Positions 53,442-62,198 of a stretch of DNA of 64,000 bases are shown in pieces. The notes beneath the pieces were generated by a model, which saw nothing but the letters and a program-made list of their open reading frames with translations, did not search any database and had not been told where the DNA came from. This DNA comes from an uncultured Phocaeicola sp. (GTDB taxonomy: Bacteria > Bacteroidota > Bacteroidia > Bacteroidales > Bacteroidaceae), in assembly GCA_944320815.1 (NCBI GenBank), contig CALUIZ010000001.1, forward strand, positions 62,001 to 126,000. The letters are read 5' to 3'. Made by a program: the position numbers and the translations under genes. Each line of letters starts with the position of its first letter. The first letter of the stretch is position 1.

Positions 53442-54218
53442 ATGAAAACGAAAGAAGAAATAGTGGCAAACTGGCTGCCGCGCTATACCGGACGCAGACT
53501 GGAGGATTTCAGCGAATGCATCCTGCTGACCAATTTCAACAAATATGTGGAGATTTTCGCCGAACGGTTCCATGTTCCCGTAACAGGACGTGACGCCAAT
53601 ATGACTTCCGCAGACGCTGAAGGCATCACCATTATCAATTTCGGCATGGGAAGCCCGAACGCCGCCATCATCATGGATCTGCTGAGCGCGATACATCCTA
53701 GAGCCTGCCTGTTTCTGGGGAAGTGCGGAGGCATATCAAAGAAGAACCAGATAGGCGACTTCATCCTGCCCATTGCAGCCATCCGGGGGGAAGGAACATC
53801 AAATGACTATTACCCGCCCGAAGTGCCCGCGCTGCCTGCCTTCATGATGCAGCGCGCCGTTTCGTCGGCAATCAGAGACCATGCCCGCGACTATTGGACA
53901 GGCACGGTGTACACCACCAACCGGCGCATATGGGAACACGATGAAGAGTTCAAGAAATATCTGATGAAAACCCGTGCCATGGCGGTTGACATGGAAACCG
54001 CCACGCTGTTCACCTGCGGATTCGCCAACCACATCCCGACCGGAGCACTGCTGCTTGTGTCCGACCAGCCGATGATTCCTGAGGGGGTAAAGACGGAGCA
54101 GAGCGACTCTATAGTAACCAAGAACTTTGTGCACGAACATGTGGAAATCGGAATCACGGCACTCCGCATGATCATCGACGAAAAGAGAACCGTGAAACAT
54201 CTTAAATTCGACTGGTAA
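53442..54218 (+). CDS. amn: AMP nucleosidase
   Basis: Hydrolyses AMP to adenine and ribose-5-phosphate. 258 residues, the short Bacteroidota form without the E. coli N-terminal extension. The nucleoside-phosphorylase-like core is visible: FGMGSPNAAIIMDLL near 66-80, FLGKCGGISKKNQIGDFILPIAAIRGEGTS near 89-118, AVDMETATLF near 182-191 and LLLVSDQPM near 204-212 with the catalytic Asp. It starts from its own promoter box; holA follows 15 bp downstream and is probably co-transcribed. Confidence 0.92.
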   Translation: MKTKEEIVANWLPRYTGRRLEDFSECILLTNFNKYVEIFAERFHVPVTGRDANMTSADAEGITIINFGMGSPNAAIIMDLLSAIHPRACLFLGKCGGISKKNQIGDFILPIAAIRGEGTSNDYYPPEVPALPAFMMQRAVSSAIRDHARDYWTGTVYTTNRRIWEHDEEFKKYLMKTRAMAVDMETATLFTCGFANHIPTGALLLVSDQPMIPEGVKTEQSDSIVTKNFVHEHVEIGITALRMIIDEKRTVKHLKFDW

Positions 54219-54233
54219 AAAAGAAAACTCATC

Positions 54234-55250
54234 ATGCAAAAAGAAACCACTTACGAAGACATTGTTCGCAACGTGAAGAACCGCATCTATGCTCCTGTCT
54301 ATTTTCTGATGGGAGAAGAAGACTATTATATCGACCGCATCGCAGACTATATTCTGGATACGGTGCTGACGGATGCGGAGAAGGAGTTCAACCAGACTGT
54401 CTTGTTCGGTACGGATACGGACATCGCGACGGTAATCAATGCCGCACGGCGTTACCCCATGATGTCGGAGCATCAGGTGGTGGTAGTGAAAGAAGCGCAG
54501 GGACTGAAAAACTTGGAGAATCTGACGTTCTATCTTCAGAAACCTTTGCTTTCCACCATTCTTGTGTTCTGCTACAAACATGGTGCGCTGGACAGAAGGA
54601 AAAAGATTGTGGCGGAGATAGAGAAGGCGGGGGTGCTTTTTGAATCAAAAAGGCTGAAGGATAGCCAGCTCCCCGGGTTCATCACATCGTACCTCAAACG
54701 CAGGAAAGTGGAGATAGACCCCAAAGCCTCCGAAATGATGGCCGAATTTGTGGGCACAGACCTGAACCGTATGGCCGGAGAACTGGAAAAGCTGGTCATC
54801 ACGCTTCCTGTCGGACAACGGCGCGTCACCCCGGAACAGATAGAACGGAATATCGGAATCAGCAAGGACTACAACAACTTTGAACTGAGAAACGCTCTGG
54901 TGGCGAAGGATGTTCTGAAGGCGAACTTAATCGTGAAATATTTCAGCGACAACCCGAAGAACAATCCGCTCCAGGTCACGCTGGCCGTGCTTTTCAATTT
55001 CTTTTCCAACCTGATGCTGGCGTATTATGCCCCTCAGAAGACCGACCAGGGAATTGCCGCGCAACTTGGTCTGCGCTCACCCTGGCAGGCCAAAGACTAT
55101 ATGAATGCGATGCAACGATACTCCGGAGTGAAAGTGATGCAGATTGTCAACGCGATAAGGAATTGTGACGCGAAATCAAAAGGAGTGGGAAATTCATCCG
55201 TCTCAGACGGGGAATTGCTGCGCGAACTGGTCTACTTCATCTTGCACTAG
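54234..55250 (+). CDS. holA: DNA polymerase III subunit delta
   Basis: Clamp-loader subunit that opens the beta clamp. 338 residues. The delta fold is recognisable: FLMGEEDYYIDRIADYI near 23-39, a degenerate AAA core without Walker A (HQVVVVKEAQGLKNLE near 80-95), and the all-helical collar domain with NNPLQVTLAVLFNFFSNLM near 243-260. It ends the amn-holA unit; a terminator lies 59 bases past the stop. Confidence 0.9.
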   Translation: MQKETTYEDIVRNVKNRIYAPVYFLMGEEDYYIDRIADYILDTVLTDAEKEFNQTVLFGTDTDIATVINAARRYPMMSEHQVVVVKEAQGLKNLENLTFYLQKPLLSTILVFCYKHGALDRRKKIVAEIEKAGVLFESKRLKDSQLPGFITSYLKRRKVEIDPKASEMMAEFVGTDLNRMAGELEKLVITLPVGQRRVTPEQIERNIGISKDYNNFELRNALVAKDVLKANLIVKYFSDNPKNNPLQVTLAVLFNFFSNLMLAYYAPQKTDQGIAAQLGLRSPWQAKDYMNAMQRYSGVKVMQIVNAIRNCDAKSKGVGNSSVSDGELLRELVYFILH

Positions 55251-55308
55251 AAAAAGAAAGTTTAAAGATATCGGATTGTTCTGGAGATTTCCACATTCCG
55301 ATGTAGAA

Positions 55309-55350
55309 AATGACCGCTTGTTTCATTTGGAACAGGCGGTCATTTTCTTT
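55309..55350 (+). terminator. Terminator after holA
   Basis: A 14-bp stem with one G-T pair (55309-55322 and 55331-55344) followed by TTCTTTT. Confidence 0.85.
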
Positions 55351-55385
55351 TAGCCAAACGCTTGCTTTTCGTAAAGTCACTTTCA

Positions 55386-55902
55386 TTAGTATTGTAAATA
55401 TATACATAAAAAACGGGTGATCTCCATTTGTAAAACTTTGATTTTATATTACTATTGTAATGTATATAAGTAAAAAGGGTAGGGAAGAAGAGATTGTTTT
55501 ACATTAGTAAACAGTGTGATTTGCACCTGAAAAACCTTTATCAGAAATGTAAATGAATAATTATTCATGCTTAAAATTGCGGCAAATATAGCTGATAACC
55601 ATATATTTAGCTCACATATCAATAAAGTAAATTTAAGAATAACACATTATAATGACATAAACAACCGATTCGGGCCTTATACAGAAGTAAAATATGCTAT
55701 TAATACATTAATAACCAATTATTTACCATAAAAATAAAAAGTTAAGTTCTATTGGAAATCCGGATGTATACATCTGTAAATTTACTATACAAATATTATG
55801 AATTACATTTGTAGTTTACTAATTTCATAAGGGAAAATTTGCATTTACAAATTGAATGCATTACTTTTGTAATCAGTAGAAGAATGAAGATTACGTATGT
55901 AA
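55386..55902. repeat. Array of TTAC-N4-GTAA palindromes (candidate operators)
   Basis: An AT-rich, gene-free stretch carrying four exact TTAC-N4-GTAA sites at 55449-55460, 55499-55510, 55861-55872 and 55891-55902, and three with one mismatch at 55386-55397, 55768-55779 and 55803-55814. The site at 55861 covers the -7 box of the following gene and the site at 55891 abuts its ATG. Spacing is irregular, so this is not a CRISPR array. I see no gene in 55345-55837. Confidence 0.75.
55838..55869 (+). promoter_or_regulatory. Promoter of the XRE-type regulator, overlapped by an operator
   Basis: TTTG at 55838-55841 and TACTTTTG at 55862-55869 with 20 bases between, the best-spaced promoter in the window. 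The palindrome at 55861-55872 lies exactly on the -7 box. Confidence 0.75.
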
Positions 55903-56352
55903 ATGAAGGATAGAATTTATAAAATCATGCAGGAAGAAGGGCTGTCCCAGGCCGAGTTCGCCGAGAAGATTGGAATTTCCCAATCCAACCTGTCGCATAT
56001 TTTTGGTTCACGGGGCCAGAAGCCCAGTCTGGACGTAGTGATGGGTATACATAAGGCATATCCGTATGTAAACTTGGACTGGCTGCTTTATGGAGAGGGA
56101 GAAATGCAAAAGTCAGATACCGCTGCTGCATCTGCTTCCGCCGAGAAACCGGTCGAGAATCCGGAATTTGCGGACAAAGTGTCGGACAGTTCGGATTTTT
56201 GCAGGGAAAATGCACCGGAAGCCCCCTCAGAACAGCCGAAAGAGACTGTCATAGAGAGGATTAAATACATTGAGAAGCCTCAGCCGAAAATAACTGAAAT
56301 ACGGATTTTCTTCGACAACGGCACATTCGAGGTGTTCAAGCCGGAAAGATAG
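55903..56352 (+). CDS. XRE-family helix-turn-helix regulator, probably self-regulating
   Basis: 149 residues. The N-terminal HTH is clear (LSQAEFAEKIGISQSNLSHIF, about 14-34, then the helix PSLDVVMGIHKAYPYVNLDWLLYGEG). An Ala/Ser/Glu-rich flexible linker (about 70-120) leads to a short C-terminal beta segment, ITEIRIFFDNGTFEVF. This tail recurs in Bacteroidales regulators of this kind; no protease or sensor domain is seen. There is no ribosome site: the ATG abuts a palindrome, so repressor binding or leader structure could control expression. Targets other than its own promoter are unknown. Confidence 0.88.
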   Translation: MKDRIYKIMQEEGLSQAEFAEKIGISQSNLSHIFGSRGQKPSLDVVMGIHKAYPYVNLDWLLYGEGEMQKSDTAAASASAEKPVENPEFADKVSDSSDFCRENAPEAPSEQPKETVIERIKYIEKPQPKITEIRIFFDNGTFEVFKPER

Positions 56353-56398
56353 GCTCTTTCCGGAAGAGGCAAACGCTAAGTATGTCGGTTTTTTGTAT

Positions 56399-56406
56399 TA
56401 TCTTTG
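56399..56406 (+). promoter_or_regulatory. -7 promoter box for pyrK-pyrD
   Basis: TATCTTTG, 31 bases upstream of the pyrK start; no well-spaced -33 box. Confidence 0.55.
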
Positions 56407-56437
56407 TGACCCAAGAATTGATATATCTTAGTCTATT

Positions 56438-57214
56438 ATGAAGAAATATGTTTTAGACCTGACGGTTACAGAAAACCTCAGCCTCCATGCCAGCTATGCA
56501 TTGATCAAGCTGACACAGGCAGACCCTTTGCCTGCAATGCGACCGGGGCAGTTTGCGGAAATCCGCATCGACGGCTCGTGCACCACTTTCCTGCGTCGGC
56601 CCATCTCCATCAACTTTGTGGACTATGAAAAGAATGAAGTGTGGTTCCTTGTGCAGCTTGTGGGCGACGGAACACGGAAACTGGCCACCGTAAAGAAGGG
56701 CGACACGGTCAACGTGGTGCTCCCTCTGGGAAACGGTTTCACTCTGCTTCCCGACAACAGCAAGAAAGTTCTGCTCACAGGCGGAGGTGTGGGGACCGCC
56801 CCGATGCTTTATTTCGGGAAAGTGCTTGCCGAAAAAGGATTCAAGCCTATATTCCTGCTGGGAGCACGTTCCGCCAAAGACCTGCTCCAACTGGATGAGT
56901 TTGCCGCATACGGCGAAGTGTACACCACTACGGAAGACGGAAGTGCGGGAGAAAAAGGATATGTGACGGCGCACAGCATTCTGCAGAGAGAAAAATTCGA
57001 CATGATTTACACCTGCGGTCCGAAGCCTATGATGATGGCAGTGGCCAGGTATGCCAAAGCGAACAATATAGAGTGTGAAGTGTCGTTGGAAAACACCATG
57101 GCATGCGGTGTAGGTGCCTGCCTTTGTTGTGTGGAAAAGACAGACGAAGGACATGTGTGTGTATGTAAGGAAGGTCCGGTGTTTAATATAAAGAAATTGT
57201 TATGGCAGATTTAA
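56438..57214 (+). CDS. pyrK: Dihydroorotate dehydrogenase B electron-transfer subunit
   Basis: Passes electrons from PyrD to NAD+ through FAD and a 2Fe-2S cluster. 258 residues. FAD-binding RPISINFVD near 52-60, NAD-binding [14 protein letters not shown] near 114-127 and TCGPKPMM near 195-202, then the 2Fe-2S ligands in [12 protein letters not shown] near 226-237 with a fourth Cys in [11 protein letters not shown]. The frame overlaps the pyrD start by 13 bp, typical of coupled subunits. Confidence 0.95.
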   Translation: MKKYVLDLTVTENLSLHASYALIKLTQADPLPAMRPGQFAEIRIDGSCTTFLRRPISINFVDYEKNEVWFLVQLVGDGTRKLATVKKGDTVNVVLPLGNGFTLLPDNSKKVLLTGGGVGTAPMLYFGKVLAEKGFKPIFLLGARSAKDLLQLDEFAAYGEVYTTTEDGSAGEKGYVTAHSILQREKFDMIYTCGPKPMMMAVARYAKANNIECEVSLENTMACGVGACLCCVEKTDEGHVCVCKEGPVFNIKKLLWQI

Positions 57215-58113
57215 GAGTGAACATAGGTCGGCTGGAAATGAAGAATCCGGTGATGACCGCATCAGGTACGTTCGGCTACGGACTGGAGTTTCAGGATTTT
57301 GTTGATCTGGAAAAGATTGGCGGAATCATAGTGAAAGGCACTACACTTGCGCCGCGCGAAGGGAATCCCTATCCGCGTATGGCCGAGACCCCGATGGGGA
57401 TGCTCAACGCGGTGGGATTGCAGAACAAGGGCGTGCATTATTTTGTAGAACACATCTACCCGCAGATAAAGGACATCAGCACGAACATGATTGTCAATGT
57501 ATCCGGCTCGCAGGTGGAGGATTATGCGGAAACGGCATCCATCATCAACGGACTGGAGAATATCCCGGCCATTGAGCTGAACATATCCTGCCCGAACGTG
57601 AAACAGGGCGGCATGGCTTTCGGTGTTTCCGCCCACGGAGCCGCCGAGGTGGTAAGTGCGGTGCGTAAGGTATATGACAAGACACTGATTGTGAAACTCT
57701 CTCCAAACGTGACGGACATCACTGAGATTGCACGTGCCGCGGAAGGTGCGGGAGCTGACAGCGTGTCACTCATCAATACGCTGCTCGGAATGGCCATCGA
57801 CGCAGAAAAGCGCAGGCCGATATTGTCAACCGTGACCGGAGGGATGAGCGGGGCGGCCGTGAAGCCGATAGCGTTGCGCATGGTGTGGCAGGTGGCAAAA
57901 GCGGTCAAGATTCCGGTAATCGGACTGGGAGGCATCATGAACTGGAAGGATGCGGTGGAATTTCTGCTGGCCGGAGCTTCGGCAATCCAGATCGGTACGG
58001 CCAACTTCATTGACCCCGCTGTAACGGTCAAGGTGGCCGAAGGTATCAATGACTATCTGGAACGTCACGGATACAATTCTGTCAAGGACATCATCGGAGC
58101 TTTGGAAGTCTGA
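57202..58113 (+). CDS. pyrD: Dihydroorotate dehydrogenase B catalytic subunit
   Basis: Oxidises dihydroorotate to orotate in pyrimidine synthesis. 303 residues, class 1B. FMN barrel motifs: [10 protein letters not shown] near 18-27, [11 protein letters not shown] near 46-56, the catalytic Cys130 in [12 protein letters not shown] (Cys marks class 1), and [11 protein letters not shown] near 237-247. With PyrK it forms the NAD-dependent heterotetramer. It ends at a strong terminator facing trmD. Confidence 0.96.
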   Translation: MADLRVNIGRLEMKNPVMTASGTFGYGLEFQDFVDLEKIGGIIVKGTTLAPREGNPYPRMAETPMGMLNAVGLQNKGVHYFVEHIYPQIKDISTNMIVNVSGSQVEDYAETASIINGLENIPAIELNISCPNVKQGGMAFGVSAHGAAEVVSAVRKVYDKTLIVKLSPNVTDITEIARAAEGAGADSVSLINTLLGMAIDAEKRRPILSTVTGGMSGAAVKPIALRMVWQVAKAVKIPVIGLGGIMNWKDAVEFLLAGASAIQIGTANFIDPAVTVKVAEGINDYLERHGYNSVKDIIGALEV

Positions 58114-58133
58114 CCAATATCACAATGAAAGCA

Positions 58134-58180
58134 AAAAAGGAGGGTGCACCGGTTTCAGTCTGAAGTGCACCCTCCTTTTT
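58134..58180. terminator. Bidirectional terminator between pyrD and trmD
   Basis: A perfect 16-bp inverted repeat (58134-58149 and 58165-58180) with A5 and T5 ends and an 11-bp GC-rich core. The right arm reaches the last base of the trmD stop codon. Confidence 0.93.
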
Positions 58181-58854
58181 CATTTCAGCAGATCCGGACG
58201 AAGCCGTTTGGTGCGCTCCAGCGACTGCTGGAACTCCCATTCCCGGATTTTCGCCTCATGCCCCGACAGCAGGACATCGGGCACCTTCCATCCGTTGTAT
58301 TCCGCCGGACGAGTATAGACGGGAGGAGCCAGCAGATTGTCCTGAAACGAGTCGGACAAGGCCGACTGCTCATCAGAAATGACTCCCGGAATGATTCTCA
58401 CCACCGCATCGGCAATGACAGCCGCCGCCAACTCGCCGCCCGTAAGCACATAGTCGCCGATGCTGATTTCCTTCGTGATGAAGTGTTCGCGGATACGATA
58501 GTCTATTCCCTTGAAGTGCCCGCACAGGATAATGAGGTTCTGTGTGAGCGAAAGCGTGTTCGCCATCTTCTGATCGAACTTCTCCCCGTCGGGAGAAGTG
58601 AAAATCACCTCATCGTAGTCGCGCTCCGCCTTCAGGGCCGAGATGCAGCGGTCTATCGGCTCGATTTTCATCACCATCCCTGCACATCCTCCAAACGGAT
58701 AGTCGTCCACTTTGCGGTAGCGGTCGTAAGCATAGTCGCGGAGATTATGGATGTGAAACTCGGCGATTCCTTTCTTCTGCGCACGGCTCATAATGGAGCA
58801 GTTGAAAAAGCCCTCAATCATTTCGGGCAATACAGTAATGATATCTATTCTCAT
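58180..58854 (-). CDS. trmD: tRNA (guanine-37-N1)-methyltransferase
   Basis: Methylates G37 next to the anticodon of tRNAs reading CNN codons, preventing frameshifts. 224 residues. The SPOUT knot motifs are intact: [13 protein letters not shown] at the start, [12 protein letters not shown] near 52-63, LCGHFKGID near 111-119, [14 protein letters not shown] near 128-141, and the C-terminal PPVYTRP and [14 protein letters not shown]. It is divergent from ligA; their -7 boxes form an inverted repeat. Confidence 0.96.
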   Translation of the reverse strand: MRIDIITVLPEMIEGFFNCSIMSRAQKKGIAEFHIHNLRDYAYDRYRKVDDYPFGGCAGMVMKIEPIDRCISALKAERDYDEVIFTSPDGEKFDQKMANTLSLTQNLIILCGHFKGIDYRIREHFITKEISIGDYVLTGGELAAAVIADAVVRIIPGVISDEQSALSDSFQDNLLAPPVYTRPAEYNGWKVPDVLLSGHEAKIREWEFQQSLERTKRLRPDLLK

Positions 58855-58874
58855 GTGTATGGTTCAATTTCTCG

Positions 58875-58882
58875 CAAAAGTA
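58875..58882 (-). promoter_or_regulatory. -7 promoter box for trmD
   Basis: TACTTTTG on the minus strand, 21 bases from the trmD start. It mirrors the ligA box at 58896-58903. Confidence 0.6.
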
Positions 58883-58895
58883 CGAATATTTTTGC

Positions 58896-58903
58896 TACTT
58901 TTG
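58896..58903 (+). promoter_or_regulatory. -7 promoter box for ligA
   Basis: TACTTTTG, 18 bases upstream of the ligA start; the two head-to-head boxes are 13 bases apart. Confidence 0.6.
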
Positions 58904-58921
58904 CAGAAACATCATTCTTAA

Positions 58922-60928
<2,007 letters not shown>

Positions 60929-61002
60929 ACCACATATTTTTACATAATACATTCCAAGCGTGAAAAAACAATTAAAAATGTAGGTCAGAACAAAAATATT
61001 CG

Positions 61003-61010
61003 TACTTTTG
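61003..61010 (+). promoter_or_regulatory. -7 promoter box for dapA
   Basis: TACTTTTG, 30 bases upstream of the dapA start. Confidence 0.55.
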
Positions 61011-61040
61011 TACATCTATTAAAGTGTTTATAGCTCATTT

Positions 61041-61934
61041 ATGATACGGAGAAAACTTAAAGGAATGGGGGTGGCTCTTGTCACTCCTTTCAATGAAGAC
61101 GGTAGTGTGGACTATCAGTCGCTGATGCGTCTGGTGGAATATCAGATACAGAACGGAGTGGATTTCTTGTGTGTGCTGGGAACAACCGCTGAGACTCCCA
61201 CATTGACCGCCGATGAAAAGAAAGAAATCAAACGGAGAGTGGTGGAACGCGTCAACGGACGGGTTCCTATCCTGCTGGGTGTGGGCAGCAACTGCACGCA
61301 GACCGTAGTGGATACGCTGCGCAACGATGATATGACAGGAGTGGATGCTGTACTGGTCGCCGTACCATATTATAACAAGCCTTCGCAGGAAGGCATTTAC
61401 CAGCATTACAAGGCCATAGCTGGTGCCACCCAGCTCCCGGTGGTACTTTACAACGTACCGGGGCGTACAGGAGTGAATATGACTGCGGAAACCACATTGC
61501 GTCTGGCACGCGATTTTGATAATATCGTAGCCATCAAGGAAGCTTCCGGCAACATCACTCAAATGGATGACATCATCAAGAACAAGCCTGAGAACTTTGA
61601 TGTGATTTCCGGTGATGACGGCATCACTTTCCCACTGATTACATTGGGGGCCGTAGGGGTGATTTCTGTTATCGGAAATGCTTTCCCCCGCGAATTCAGC
61701 CGAATGACTCGTCTGGCACTGGCCGGAGACTATGCCAATGCGCTCACAATCCATCACAAGTTTACGGAACTGTTCAAGCTTCTGTTTGTTGACGGAAATC
61801 CTGCAGGAGTGAAAGCGATGCTGAGTATGATGGGAATGATAAAGAACCGTCTTCGTCTTCCTCTGGTACCCACACGGATTACCACCTATGAGCAAATGCG
61901 CAGGATTCTGGATGAGTTGAAAATCAAATATTAG
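61041..61934 (+). CDS. dapA: 4-hydroxy-tetrahydrodipicolinate synthase
   Basis: Condenses pyruvate with aspartate semialdehyde, the first step specific to lysine and diaminopimelate. 297 residues. TIM-barrel motifs: GTTAETPTLT near 48-57, the catalytic Tyr137 in VVLYNVPGRTG and the Schiff-base Lys166 in AIKEASGN. The GTTAE and NVPGR segments fit DapA rather than NanA. It stands alone with its own promoter and terminator. Confidence 0.96.
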   Translation: MIRRKLKGMGVALVTPFNEDGSVDYQSLMRLVEYQIQNGVDFLCVLGTTAETPTLTADEKKEIKRRVVERVNGRVPILLGVGSNCTQTVVDTLRNDDMTGVDAVLVAVPYYNKPSQEGIYQHYKAIAGATQLPVVLYNVPGRTGVNMTAETTLRLARDFDNIVAIKEASGNITQMDDIIKNKPENFDVISGDDGITFPLITLGAVGVISVIGNAFPREFSRMTRLALAGDYANALTIHHKFTELFKLLFVDGNPAGVKAMLSMMGMIKNRLRLPLVPTRITTYEQMRRILDELKIKY

Positions 61935-61952
61935 TCCAACCAACAACAAAAG

Positions 61953-62003
61953 AGAATGTCCCGCCAATCCAGTTTCATCTGGAATTGACGGGGCATTCTT
62001 TTT
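61953..62003 (+). terminator. Terminator after dapA
   Basis: A long imperfect stem (GAATGTCCCGCCAA...CCAG paired with CTGG...TTGACGGGGCATTC) followed by T5, about 20 bases past the dapA stop. Confidence 0.82.
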
Positions 62004-62014
62004 CATAAAGACAA

Positions 62015-62039
62015 TAAAAAAGCCCCCTTTATGGAGGCT
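62015..62039 (-). terminator. Terminator after tRNA-Arg
   Basis: AGCCTCC/GGGGGCT stem followed by T6 on the minus strand, 10 bases past the tRNA 3' end. Confidence 0.75.
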
Positions 62040-62048
62040 CCTTTCATG

Positions 62049-62122
62049 TGACCGCGACAGGATTCAAACCTGTAACCGGCTGATCCGTAGTCAGCTACTC
62101 TATTCAGTTGAGCTACGCGGCC
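62049..62122 (-). tRNA. tRNA-Arg (anticodon ACG)
   Basis: A 74-base cloverleaf on the minus strand. Acceptor stem GGCCGCG pairs with CGCGGTC (one G-U), discriminator A, and CCA is not encoded. The anticodon arm is GCTGA-CTACGGA-TCAGC, giving anticodon ACG (A34 presumably edited to inosine, reading CGU/CGC/CGA). The T arm ACAGG-TTTGAAT-CCTGT is canonical. Confidence 0.95.
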
Positions 62123-62198
62123 ATGTCTTTTTGTTTGACGGGTGCAAAGGTAAGCACTATGTTTGAATTATGCAAGCTTTTCCCAATATTTTTATTCA

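Noticed and set aside
55386-55902. CRISPR array or mobile-element end
   Set aside because: Repeats are short palindromes with irregular spacing and no spacers of constant size; no cas genes or transposase nearby.
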